A stretch of DNA of 5,852 nt from Hydrogenimonas sp. (GTDB lineage Bacteria; Campylobacterota; Campylobacteria; Campylobacterales; Hydrogenimonadaceae), in contig NZ_JAOZOZ010000097.1 of NCBI RefSeq assembly GCF_029933015.1, positions 1-5,852 on the forward strand. The letters run 5' to 3'. The position numbers and the translations under genes are program-made. This document shows, in pieces, positions 1 to 5,852 of the stretch (its first letter is position 1; each line of letters opens with the position of its first letter). The notes under the pieces were generated by a model. The model ran no database searches, was not told the DNA's origin, and worked only from the letters and a program-made list of their open reading frames with translations.

Positions 1-4
1 CTAC

Positions 5-11
5 AAAGGAG
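5..11 (+). promoter_or_regulatory. Ribosome binding site of the Gly/His repeat protein gene
   Basis: AAAGGAG lies five bases before the ATG at 17. It is a near-perfect Shine-Dalgarno sequence and fixes this start. The promoter must lie to the left of the window, since only 16 bases precede the start codon. Confidence 0.8.
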
Positions 12-16
12 CGAAT

Positions 17-352
17 ATGAAAACGACAAAAGGTTTGGCCCTTGGCCTGATGGTTGCAACTCTGCTGGGAGCGCCTGCTTTGATGGCGGGCAATGGAATC
101 GTCCATGGCAGCGGCATGGTGAAAGGAAGCGGTGTGGCCCATGGTCAGGGTATTTTCAAAGGAAGCGGGACAGCCCATGGTACCGGCGTCGCCGTGTGGC
201 GTGGAAAAGATGGCCGTATTCATCATAAAAGAGGAACCGGAACGGTTCATGGCCACGGCGTCGTCATCGGACGGGGTACCGTGGCGGGCCATGGACGCGG
301 AATGGGACGAGGCTGCGCCGCGGGACACGGCAAAGCGCGAAGATTCCGATAG
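17..352 (+). CDS. Secreted Gly/His-rich hexapeptide-repeat protein, function unknown
   Basis: This 111-residue protein begins with a clear signal peptide (Lys at 2 and 5, hydrophobic core about 7-22, likely cleavage after ALMA at 24), so it should be periplasmic, outer-surface or secreted. The mature part is almost entirely hexapeptides of the form G-x-G-hydrophobic/small-x-H/K. Six run in a row at 25-60, with position six reading H, K, H, K, H, V. A break at 61-72 (containing W61, D65, H69, H70) is followed by further hexads from 73 to about 96. Of 87 mature residues, 27 are Gly and nine are His. D65 is the only acidic residue, and the C-terminus is Arg-rich, so the protein is strongly basic. 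There is a single Cys at 100. At DNA level a 36-nt unit (122-157 and 158-193) is partly duplicated, suggesting growth by tandem duplication. I do not recognise a named family. The regular two-Gly hexad could form a small solenoid or a flexible chain, and the histidines could bind metal; both are inferences. It converges on a metal-efflux operon but is not part of it. The ribosome site, signal peptide and repeat order make a real gene likely. Confidence 0.82.
   Translation: MKTTKGLALGLMVATLLGAPALMAGNGIVHGSGMVKGSGVAHGQGIFKGSGTAHGTGVAVWRGKDGRIHHKRGTGTVHGHGVVIGRGTVAGHGRGMGRGCAAGHGKARRFR
122..193 (+). repeat. 36-nt imperfect tandem duplication inside the Gly/His repeat gene
   Basis: AAAGGAAGCGG occurs at 122-132 and 158-168, and GCCCATGGT at 137-145 and 173-181, both exactly 36 bases apart. 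The unit encodes 12 residues (two hexads) of pattern KGSGxAHGxG. Nucleotide identity beyond what the protein pattern demands, including the same Lys, Ser and His codons, indicates duplication of a two-hexad block. Confidence 0.7.
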
Positions 353-383
353 AACGACGGAGGATGCTTCCTCCGCCGTTTCG
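353..383. terminator. Hairpin between convergent genes, probable bidirectional terminator
   Basis: Bases 353-364 pair with 369-380 (11 pairs, one A-C mismatch at 357/376) around a TGCT loop. The inner stem is CGGAGGA with TCCTCCG. The hairpin begins directly after the TAG of the plus-strand gene (350-352) and ends 11 bases before the stop of czcA (392-394). On the plus strand the stem ends in TTT but has no long T-run. On the minus strand it is followed by only a weak TCTAT. Its position between two facing genes supports a shared terminator, though the poor T-tracts make its intrinsic strength uncertain. Confidence 0.6.
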
Positions 384-391
384 TCGGGTCT

Positions 392-3300
392 CTACCGGCT
401 TTTCTCCTTTTGGTAGAAGAGCAGGTAGAGGGCCGGCAGCACCAGGAGGGTCAGCAGTGTGGAGCTGACGATACCGCCGGTGACTACCACCGCCAGCGGA
501 TACTGGATTTCGCTGCCCACACCGGTCGCCCACAGCAACGGCAGAATGCCGAAGAGAGTCGTAAATGCCGTCATCAGTACAGGGCGCAGACGGAGGGATG
601 CGGCGTCTTTCAGCAGTGTTTCGAGCGGTACGTCGGGAAATTTCGCCCGCAGGTCGTCGATGAAGCTGACCAGCACGATGCCGTTGAGGATCGCGATGGC
701 GAAGATCGCGATGAAGCCGACGATCGCCGAGACGCTGAGGTACTCGCCGCTGAGTACGAGCGCCGCGATGCCGCCGATGAGGCCCAGCGGCACGCCGAGC
801 AGAATCAGCAGCGATTTCTTGAAGGAGTTGAACGCCGTATAGAGCAGCAGCACGACAAGAACCAGCGTGATCGGAATGATGACCATCAGTTTTCGGGTCG
901 CCTCCTGCATATTCTTGAAATCGCCGGCCCAGCGGATGAAGTACCCTTTGGGTATCTTCACACTCCGGCGGATCTTTTCATCCGCCTCTTCGACGAACGA
1001 CGCGATGTCGCGGTTTTCCACCTCCATCGAAATGACCATGTAGCGGCTGAGGTTCTCCCGCTTGATGAAGGATGGCCCCTGTACGACCGTGACGTCGCAG
1101 AGTTCGCCCAGCGGGACCATCTTTCCGCTTCGGCTGCGAAGCAGCACGCTCTTGAGCGCGTCGATATCCCTTTTTGCCCCTTTGATCTTCGGCACGATAC
1201 CGAAACGACGTACTCCTTCGATCTTTTCGGTCACCGGTTCTTCGCCGATGCCGTGACGGATGACGCGCATCACCTCGTCCACGCCGATGCCGTAGCGTGA
1301 GAGTGCAAGAAAGTCGGGGCGTATCGTCACCTGCGCCTGTCCCAGCTGCGTCTCGACCTCGGTGCGCTCGAGACCTTCGACACCCTGGAGAACCCGCTGA
1401 ATCCGGGAGGCGATCGCATCCATCTCTTTCTGGTTCTCTCCGAAGATCTTGACGGCGAGCTCCGCCTTGACACCTTCGAGCAGCTCTTCGATCCGCATCG
1501 CGATCGGCTGTGTCGGAACGAACTGCACGAAATCGAAACGCTTCTGGAGATCCCGGGTCATCCTTCCGGCCAGTACGGGGAGATTTTCGATCCCGGGTCT
1601 GAGTGTCAGCAGCACCTCCATGTAGTTGCCCTGTGCCGTCTCTCCCTTTTCGCTGCGGCCGATCATGCTCAGGACGCTTTCGACCTGCCCGGGGTAGGCT
1701 TTCAGCAGATAACGCTCGATCTTTTTGGCCGTTTCGATACTCTGTCCGAGCGCAGTCCCGGGAATGGCGATGACACGGTACATGATCGACTCTTCGTTCA
1801 GTTCGGGCATGAATTCACGCCCCTGCTGGCCGAGGAGCCAGGCCGAGACGGCGAAAAGCAGAGTGGCCAGAAGGGTCACGGTTTTCGCCCGCTTCAGGCA
1901 GAACTCCAGCAGCGGCACATAGAGCGACTTGATGGCCCGCATCAATGGGCTGGCACCGCTTCCGGCAGGCCTGAGAAGCAGATAGCTCAGCACCGGCACC
2001 AGCAGCATCGCCACGGCGAGAGATCCGAGCATGACGAAGACGATGTCGATCGCCATCGGCGTGTAGAGCCTTCCCGCCAGTCCTCCGAGGCTCAGCAGCG
2101 GGATGAAGACCGCCGCGATGATCAGCAGGGCGAAGATGACCGGTTTGGCCACGCCCGCCGTCGCTTCGGCGATGATCTCTAGGCGCGTTGCATCCGGTTT
2201 GTCGTGCAGCAGCCGAAAAGCGTTTTCTACGACGACGATCGTGCCGTCGACGATCATGCCGATCGCGATGGCGAGCCCGGAAAGGCTCATCAGGTTGGCG
2301 CTGATGCCGTATTCGCGCATCATCAGGAAGGCGATGAGCAGAGAGAGCGGCAGTGAAAGAATCACGATGAACGCACTGCGCAGCTCGAAGAGAAAGAGAA
2401 AGAGCACGATCGCCACGAGCAGGGCGCCGGTAAGCAGGGCGTTCGTCATCGTGTTTACCGCTTTGTGGGTGATTTCGGTGCGGTCGTACACCGTTTCGAT
2501 CCGCACACCTTCGGGGAGCGCCGCGTCGACGAGCGGCAGTTTCGCCTTGATGGATTCGACGACTCTGGCGGCGTTGGTCGCGGTGCGTTGCAGCACCATC
2601 CCGAACATCGCCTCTTCGCCGTCGATCGTGACGGCACCGAACCTCGGGGCTCTGCCTTCACGCACTTCCGCGATGTCGCCGACCGTCACGGCCCGGGCCT
2701 CTTTGGCGCGTACGACCGTGTTGCGTATGTCGTCCATGCTTTTGTAGAAACCGTCGCCCCGGATCAGGTACTGTTCGCGGTTCATTTCGAGATACTGCCC
2801 GCCCGCGTTGAGGTTGGCTCTTTGAAGGGCGTCGACGATCTCGTCGTAGGTGACGTCGACAGCCTGCAGCCTCTTCGGGTCGATCAGCACTTCGTACTGT
2901 TTCTCGAAACCGCCCCATCCGATCACCTCCTCGACACCGTCGACCGATTTGAGCATCGGAGCGACGACATACTCCTGCAGCTCCCGCAGCTGCGCGAGGG
3001 TGTGCCTGCCGCTTTCGTCCGCGAGCCGGTACCAGAAGACCTGCCCGAGACCTGTCGTGTTGGGGCCCATGACCGGTTTTCCCCATCCTGAGGGGATATC
3101 GACGGTGTTGAGCCGTTCGGTGACGAGCTGGCGCAGGAAATAGATGTCGTAACCCTCTTCGAAAAAAATCGACACATAGGAGAGGCCGAAAATGGAGTTG
3201 CTGAGGATCATCTTGACTCCCGGAAGCCCCGCCATCGCCGATTCGATCGGATAGGTGATCAGCTTTTCGATATCCTGGGCGGAGTTGCCCGGGCTTTCGG

Positions 3301-3448
3301 TATAGATCACGACCTGTTTGGGGGTGATGTCGGGAAAGGCGTCCACCGGGATTTCGGTGTAGGCTTTGTAGCCGAACCCCGCAATAGCCAGGAAAAGGGC
3401 GATGACGAGAAACTTGTAGCGAATCAGCAGTTTGAAAAACCCTTCCAT
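392..3448 (-). CDS. czcA: CzcA/CusA-family heavy-metal efflux RND pump (HME-RND permease)
   Basis: Inner-membrane proton/metal antiporter of a tripartite efflux system; 1018 residues, close to the 1030-1060 usual for the family. The layout is classic RND: TM1 at about 11-27; a first periplasmic porter region with the family motif IPVDAFPDI (33-41) and a conserved run around YPIESAMAGLPGV (66-78); TM2-TM7 at about 336-540; a second periplasmic region opening with EFMPELNEESI (545-555); and TM8-TM12 at about 855-1010. The proton-relay helix TM4 (about 385-409) reads GMIVDGTIVVVEN, with D401 and E408 matching the second Asp and the Glu of CzcA. The first CzcA Asp is replaced by A395. TM10 carries the family-typical LNGIVLVSF. 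At the CusA Met positions I see RIEELLEG (652-659), with Glu where CusA has its last Met, so a Cu(I)/Ag(I) pump is less likely than a divalent-cation pump. The start at 3448 is chosen because GAGGAGG lies five bases upstream and the protein begins MEGFFKLLIRYKF as in homologues. A possible upstream start at 3502 would add 18 residues encoded by a hairpin and repeat. Last gene of the czcCBA operon. Family assignment is very secure; the exact metal is not. Confidence 0.96.
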   Translation of the reverse strand: MEGFFKLLIRYKFLVIALFLAIAGFGYKAYTEIPVDAFPDITPKQVVIYTESPGNSAQDIEKLITYPIESAMAGLPGVKMILSNSIFGLSYVSIFFEEGYDIYFLRQLVTERLNTVDIPSGWGKPVMGPNTTGLGQVFWYRLADESGRHTLAQLRELQEYVVAPMLKSVDGVEEVIGWGGFEKQYEVLIDPKRLQAVDVTYDEIVDALQRANLNAGGQYLEMNREQYLIRGDGFYKSMDDIRNTVVRAKEARAVTVGDIAEVREGRAPRFGAVTIDGEEAMFGMVLQRTATNAARVVESIKAKLPLVDAALPEGVRIETVYDRTEITHKAVNTMTNALLTGALLVAIVLFLFLFELRSAFIVILSLPLSLLIAFLMMREYGISANLMSLSGLAIAIGMIVDGTIVVVENAFRLLHDKPDATRLEIIAEATAGVAKPVIFALLIIAAVFIPLLSLGGLAGRLYTPMAIDIVFVMLGSLAVAMLLVPVLSYLLLRPAGSGASPLMRAIKSLYVPLLEFCLKRAKTVTLLATLLFAVSAWLLGQQGREFMPELNEESIMYRVIAIPGTALGQSIETAKKIERYLLKAYPGQVESVLSMIGRSEKGETAQGNYMEVLLTLRPGIENLPVLAGRMTRDLQKRFDFVQFVPTQPIAMRIEELLEGVKAELAVKIFGENQKEMDAIASRIQRVLQGVEGLERTEVETQLGQAQVTIRPDFLALSRYGIGVDEVMRVIRHGIGEEPVTEKIEGVRRFGIVPKIKGAKRDIDALKSVLLRSRSGKMVPLGELCDVTVVQGPSFIKRENLSRYMVISMEVENRDIASFVEEADEKIRRSVKIPKGYFIRWAGDFKNMQEATRKLMVIIPITLVLVVLLLYTAFNSFKKSLLILLGVPLGLIGGIAALVLSGEYLSVSAIVGFIAIFAIAILNGIVLVSFIDDLRAKFPDVPLETLLKDAASLRLRPVLMTAFTTLFGILPLLWATGVGSEIQYPLAVVVTGGIVSSTLLTLLVLPALYLLFYQKEKSR

Positions 3449-3453
3449 CACCG

Positions 3454-3460
3454 CCTCCTC
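3454..3460 (-). promoter_or_regulatory. Ribosome binding site deciding the czcA start
   Basis: Read on the minus strand this is GAGGAGG, five bases before the ATG at 3448-3446. It is the strongest ribosome site in the window and rules against the longer frame starting at 3502. Confidence 0.85.
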
Positions 3461-3473
3461 GCCACAAACAATC

Positions 3474-3535
3474 GCGGCGCAAAGCGCCGCCCCAATGACC
3501 AATGACCAATGCCCAATTTCCAGGCACGCAGTGCC
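3474..3535. repeat. Composite intergenic element: two related hairpins flanking a heptamer tandem repeat
   Basis: Most of the 90-nt gap between czcB and czcA is structured. One end is a perfect 7-bp stem with a 3-nt loop (GCGGCGC AAA GCGCCGC, 3474-3490). The other end is a 5-bp stem with a 3-nt loop (GGCAC GCA GTGCC, 3523-3535). Between them are heptamers: CAATGAC (3493-3499), CAATGAC (3500-3506), CAATGCC (3507-3513) and a decayed CAATTTC (3514-3520). On the minus strand the hairpin cores are GGCACTGCGTGCC and GGCGCTTTGCGCC, identical at 9 of 13 positions, with an A-T pair replaced by G-C within the stem. This looks like a dispersed REP- or STRR-type intergenic repeat. In the czcCBA mRNA it could form hairpins that protect czcCB message or lower czcA expression. 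Confidence 0.6.
3493..3520. repeat. Heptanucleotide tandem repeat, 3 good copies plus 1 degenerate
   Basis: The unit CAATGAC (GTCATTG on the minus strand) is present twice exactly, once with one change, and once degenerate, in strict 7-base register. It is non-coding and lies between the two hairpins. A 7-base period would shift any reading frame, which fits a spacer element and not a coding repeat. Confidence 0.75.
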
Positions 3536-3538
3536 GTT

Positions 3539-4651
3539 TTAGTGCCCATGTCCGCCCATCCTCTCTTTGAGCGCCATCGACTTGACGAACCAGACCCCGT
3601 CGCTCACGTAGGGTTCACCGGGATGAAGCCCGCGCACCGCGACATCGTTGCCGAAGCGTTCCAGAATCTTTACGACACGCGGCTCGTAGGGCAAAGCTTC
3701 GTGACGGTGCTCTTCACCCTCCTCTTCGTGGCCGTCGTGTTCTTCCTCCCCGCCATGCTCTCCTTCCGCCGTCGGTACGAAAACGACCCATTCCCCTTCG
3801 AACATCGTCAATCCGCTTTTTTTGACAGCGACACTTTTTTCAAAAGGCGGCACTTCGATCTCCATTTCGCCGAAAGCGTCGAGCAGCAGGGATTTTCGGG
3901 AACTTTCGATCCAGAAGAGCATTTGGGCGCGCTGCGTCTCTTCGTCCACTTTGGGCAGAAGACTCAGGTAGCGGCATTCGAAACGCTCGTCGCCGATACG
4001 CAGTATTCCCCTGGCCGTTTCGGGCATACGGAGCGCATCGGCCACGCTCACGTAGGCCAGGGCGTAGTAGCCGCTCTTCTGCACCAGCGAGACGATCGGC
4101 GTTTCGGCCGTGAGGTTGGTGTGCAGCGGGACGAGCAGGCGGCTGACCAGCCCGTCGGCATGGGCGCGGATCGTCAGCGTGTCGGTCGCCGTTTTCAGTT
4201 TCGCCGGGTCGATTCCGAGCGATTTCAGCTGCGAAGCCAGCGTGTTCCTCTCCGCTTCGACGGCGGCCAGCGCGATCTCTTCGCGGTTGACGTCCTGGCG
4301 CGAAGCGAGCCCTTTGGCATAGAGGTTTTTCGTCGAAGCCAGACGCTCCCGGGCCGCCTTGATTGTGTTTCCCAGCGCCAGGTAGTTCGCCGTCATTCCG
4401 GAGAGTTCCAGTGACTTGACCGCCGCGACCGGTTCGCCCCGTTCGACGGTGGCGCCCGGTTCGACGAAGTAGCGTTCCAGATGACCGCCGAGGCGCGAAA
4501 CGATCCGCTGGCGCTGGTTGCTCAGCTGTACGATCTTCGCGTTGACGCGCAGGATCTTTCCAAAGCCTCTTTCGACCGCTTTGGCGATGACGATGTCGGA
4601 TGCCGCCAGTGTCACGGCCGCCAGGATGAGTAGAGTGAGTGTTTTTTTCAT
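3539..4651 (-). CDS. czcB: CzcB-type periplasmic adaptor (membrane fusion protein) of the metal efflux pump
   Basis: 370-residue adaptor joining the CzcA pump to the outer-membrane channel. An N-terminal signal or anchor helix (about 2-17, ending AVTLAAS, no lipobox Cys) precedes a first beta/lipoyl half (about 45-80, GGHLERYFVEPGATVERGEPV). An alpha-hairpin region follows (about 84-145, with the typical YAKGLASRQDVNREE), then the second lipoyl half (about 158-188, IRAHADGLVSRLLV), a beta-barrel domain (about 195-268) and a membrane-proximal domain (270-358). Inserted in the last domain, at about 297-318, is a run made almost only of Glu, His, Gly and Asp; the protein ends GGHGH. Both look metal-binding, as in CzcB relatives that carry His-rich segments. 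The mature N-terminus lacks the Met cluster that CusB uses for Cu(I)/Ag(I), arguing for a divalent metal. It is shorter than the CzcB of Cupriavidus (about 520 residues). The start ATG overlaps the czcC stop in ATGA, with AAGGAA seven bases upstream. Family assignment is secure from motifs and context; the metal is inferred. Confidence 0.94.
   Translation of the reverse strand: MKKTLTLLILAAVTLAASDIVIAKAVERGFGKILRVNAKIVQLSNQRQRIVSRLGGHLERYFVEPGATVERGEPVAAVKSLELSGMTANYLALGNTIKAARERLASTKNLYAKGLASRQDVNREEIALAAVEAERNTLASQLKSLGIDPAKLKTATDTLTIRAHADGLVSRLLVPLHTNLTAETPIVSLVQKSGYYALAYVSVADALRMPETARGILRIGDERFECRYLSLLPKVDEETQRAQMLFWIESSRKSLLLDAFGEMEIEVPPFEKSVAVKKSGLTMFEGEWVVFVPTAEGEHGGEEEHDGHEEEGEEHRHEALPYEPRVVKILERFGNDVAVRGLHPGEPYVSDGVWFVKSMALKERMGGHGH
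4648..4651 (-). other. ATGA start/stop overlap coupling czcC and czcB
   Basis: On the minus strand ATGA contains both the first codon of czcB and the TGA of czcC. Such overlaps usually give translational re-initiation and a matched ratio of products, fitting an adaptor and channel that assemble together. By contrast, czcA is set apart by a 90-nt structured gap. Confidence 0.9.
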
Positions 4652-5823
4652 TGGTCGGTTCCTTGCAGATAGTCGATTTGTATGTGATACAGGTCGTTGA
4701 GGTAGCGGATTTGCAGAAGTTTCCGCTTCGTTTCGATCAGGCCGTTCTGAGCCTGTATGAGATCGAGCAGCGAAGTCTGGGCCGTTTTGTACCCTTCCGT
4801 GAAAAGAGCCAGCAGTTCGGCCTGTTTCCGCCGCTGGCGTTTCAGCGCTTCGTGGTGGCGCATCAGCGCGTGGAGGCGCCGCTCGAGCGCTTCGAGCTTC
4901 GTCCGCTGCATGCGTTCGACACTTTCGGCTTCCAGAGCCTTCTGTCTGGCACGAACCTTCGCGAGCCGCTTCTCCTCTTCGTAGCGGTTGAAAAAAGGAA
5001 GATCCACGCCCAGGCCGATGCGTGCGATCGACTGTTCCGGTTCCTCTTCGTATTCGGCCGAGAGCCGGTAGGTTTTCACGCTTCTGTCGTTCATCTTCGC
5101 TTCGGCCTCGAGCTGCCCGACCCGGGCTTTCAGAAGTTCCAGTTCGGCGTTGTTCATTCCGTTCGCGGCAACGCCGGCCGGCCGCATCGGGTAGAGAAAT
5201 ACCGCATCGATCTGCGGCTTCCCTGGAGTCTGCGCCGTCGAGAGAAGATCGTAGTAACGCTCGAGGATGCGGCGCTCCTGTTCGACGAGGCGCGATTCGG
5301 CCGCGATACGCTGCAGCGATGCCTGCATCACCTTCGCCCGGGTGCCGGCACCCTCTTTGAAGCGTTCCTCCGCGATCGTTTCGAGCCGTTTGGCGAGATC
5401 GATCTCCTCTTTCATGAGTTCGCCGGCATGAACCGCTTCGACATAGGCCGCGAACCGGCTTCGAAGCATGGCTCTAAAGCCGGCCCGGCTCTTTTCGAAT
5501 CTCTTTCGCGCGACCGTCTCCAGTGAATCGGCATGGAGCCGGAGGTCGTCGCCGAGGCCGAAAACACGGACAGGCTGCGAGATATTGGCACGCCAGCCGT
5601 TGTCGTCGTTTCCGTTGTCCGTGTCGAAGCGGCTCGCCTCCACTTCCAGCGACGGATTGTCGTAGCGCAGCGCCATGGCCCCTTCGAGCCGGGCCGCATC
5701 GCTTTCGAGCTTCGCGCTTTGCAGCGCGGGCGCTTTTTGCAGGGCATCGGCTTCGAAAGTACGGTAGTCGATGGCAAAAAGCGGCGATATGGCCAATAAG
5801 AGGAATGTCGTGATGGATTTCAT
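4648..5823 (-). CDS. czcC: CzcC-type outer-membrane efflux channel (TolC/OMF family)
   Basis: 391-residue outer-membrane factor that forms a trimeric beta-barrel and periplasmic helical tunnel through which CzcA/CzcB expel metal. A signal peptide (1-17, ending SPLFA) has no lipobox Cys, so it is not acylated as some OMFs are. Two related halves are visible. The first starts at about 20 with ALQKAPALQSAKLESDAA and contains NPSLEVEASRF (56-66), a beta strand; the second includes LGVDLPFFNRYEEEK (271-285), matching the family's LPLFDR/N signature. Long charged helices (about 95-195 and 282-372) are the coiled-coil tunnel. Near the C-terminus, FTEGYKTAQTSLLDLIQAQN (341-360) is the hallmark OMF repeat and mirrors RFKEGAGTRAKVMQA (154-168) in the first half. 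It is first in the operon, with AGGAGA five bases before its ATG. Its TGA stop overlaps the czcB ATG by four bases. Slightly short compared with Cupriavidus CzcC (about 420), but complete. Confidence 0.94.
   Translation of the reverse strand: MKSITTFLLLAISPLFAIDYRTFEADALQKAPALQSAKLESDAARLEGAMALRYDNPSLEVEASRFDTDNGNDDNGWRANISQPVRVFGLGDDLRLHADSLETVARKRFEKSRAGFRAMLRSRFAAYVEAVHAGELMKEEIDLAKRLETIAEERFKEGAGTRAKVMQASLQRIAAESRLVEQERRILERYYDLLSTAQTPGKPQIDAVFLYPMRPAGVAANGMNNAELELLKARVGQLEAEAKMNDRSVKTYRLSAEYEEEPEQSIARIGLGVDLPFFNRYEEEKRLAKVRARQKALEAESVERMQRTKLEALERRLHALMRHHEALKRQRRKQAELLALFTEGYKTAQTSLLDLIQAQNGLIETKRKLLQIRYLNDLYHIQIDYLQGTDQ
4659..4664 (-). promoter_or_regulatory. Ribosome binding site of czcB inside the czcC 3' end
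   Basis: Minus-strand AAGGAA lies seven bases before the czcB ATG and within the last codons of czcC. It supports the 4651 start and allows czcB some independent initiation besides coupling. Confidence 0.65.
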
Positions 5824-5828
5824 CCAAA

Positions 5829-5834
5829 TCTCCT
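5829..5834 (-). promoter_or_regulatory. Ribosome binding site of czcC
   Basis: Minus-strand AGGAGA stands five bases before the ATG at 5823. It fixes the start of the operon's first gene. Only 29 bases lie beyond the start codon in this window, so the promoter and any metal-responsive operator are out of view. Confidence 0.8.
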
Positions 5835-5852
5835 GAATTTTTGGGATGGGTT

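Noticed and set aside
97..339. Collagen-like or glycine-rich antifreeze repeat
   Set aside because: The period is six with Gly at positions 1 and 3, not GXX in every triplet, so neither polyproline-type fold is directly supported.
410..1300. 296-residue open frame on the plus strand opposite czcA, with a similar one at 2465-3091
   Set aside because: They are in exact codon-on-codon antisense register with czcA. Such frames stay open because GC-rich genes avoid TTA, CTA and TCA codons. The composition (rich in Asp, Arg, His, Gln) is that of a shadow, and there is no convincing ribosome site.
3449..3502. Longer czcA start at 3502 adding 18 residues
   Set aside because: The extra codons are encoded by the heptamer repeat and the GC hairpin, and a GAGGAGG site sits five bases before the internal ATG at 3448, which matches the usual N-terminus of the family.
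3493..3520. Heptamer repeats as a CRISPR-like or origin-iteron array
   Set aside because: The units are only 7 bases and contiguous, with no spacers, no cas genes and no replication initiator gene nearby.
3523..3541. Hairpin just after the czcB stop as an intrinsic terminator
   Set aside because: On the minus strand the 5-bp stem is followed by TGGAAATT, not a T-run, and czcA downstream has no evident promoter of its own in the gap, so full termination is unlikely.
3509..4414. 301-residue plus-strand frame opposite czcB
   Set aside because: It has the same antisense codon register as czcB, starts in the heptamer repeat and shows no recognisable domain.
4639..5526. 295-residue plus-strand frame opposite czcC
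   Set aside because: It is in the antisense register of czcC, whose signal peptide, OMF motifs and operon position are convincing.

Overview
The window is dominated by one complete heavy-metal efflux operon on the minus strand, read right to left as czcC (5823-4648), czcB (4651-3539) and czcA (3448-392). On the plus strand, a small gene (17-352) for a secreted Gly/His-rich repeat protein converges on the operon. There are no tRNAs, rRNAs, CRISPR arrays, transposase genes or regulator genes in the window, and no gene-free stretch exceeds 100 bases.

Organism: the DNA is fairly GC-rich (roughly 55-60% by eye). The proteins have short Campylobacterota-like signal peptides ending in -LFA or -LAA, and the genes have strong AGGAG-type ribosome binding sites. 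A chemolithotrophic, vent- or sediment-type Campylobacterota (Sulfurovum, Nitratifractor or Hydrogenimonas-like) is plausible. This is an inference from style, not a firm assignment; a Gram-negative host is certain from the tripartite pump.

How the genes work together: CzcC is the outer-membrane TolC-like channel, CzcB the periplasmic adaptor and CzcA the inner-membrane proton-driven RND pump. Together they should export metal cations from the periplasm or cytoplasm out of the cell. czcC and czcB overlap by 4 nt (ATGA), so they are translationally coupled. czcB and czcA are separated by a 90-nt gap holding two related GC-rich hairpins that flank a heptamer tandem repeat. The substrate is not fixed by the sequence. 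CzcA keeps one Asp and one Glu of the CzcA transmembrane-4 motif, has Ala where CzcA has its first Asp, and seems to lack the CusA methionine triad. CzcB has a His/Glu-rich insert and an HGH tail and no N-terminal methionine cluster. Together these favour a divalent cation (Zn/Co/Cd/Ni class) over Cu(I)/Ag(I).

The most unusual items are the plus-strand protein, built from about ten GxG-type hexapeptides with alternating His and Lys, and the composite intergenic element between czcB and czcA. The region between the two convergent transcripts (353-391) holds a hairpin that probably serves as a shared terminator. Promoters for both transcription units lie outside the window.
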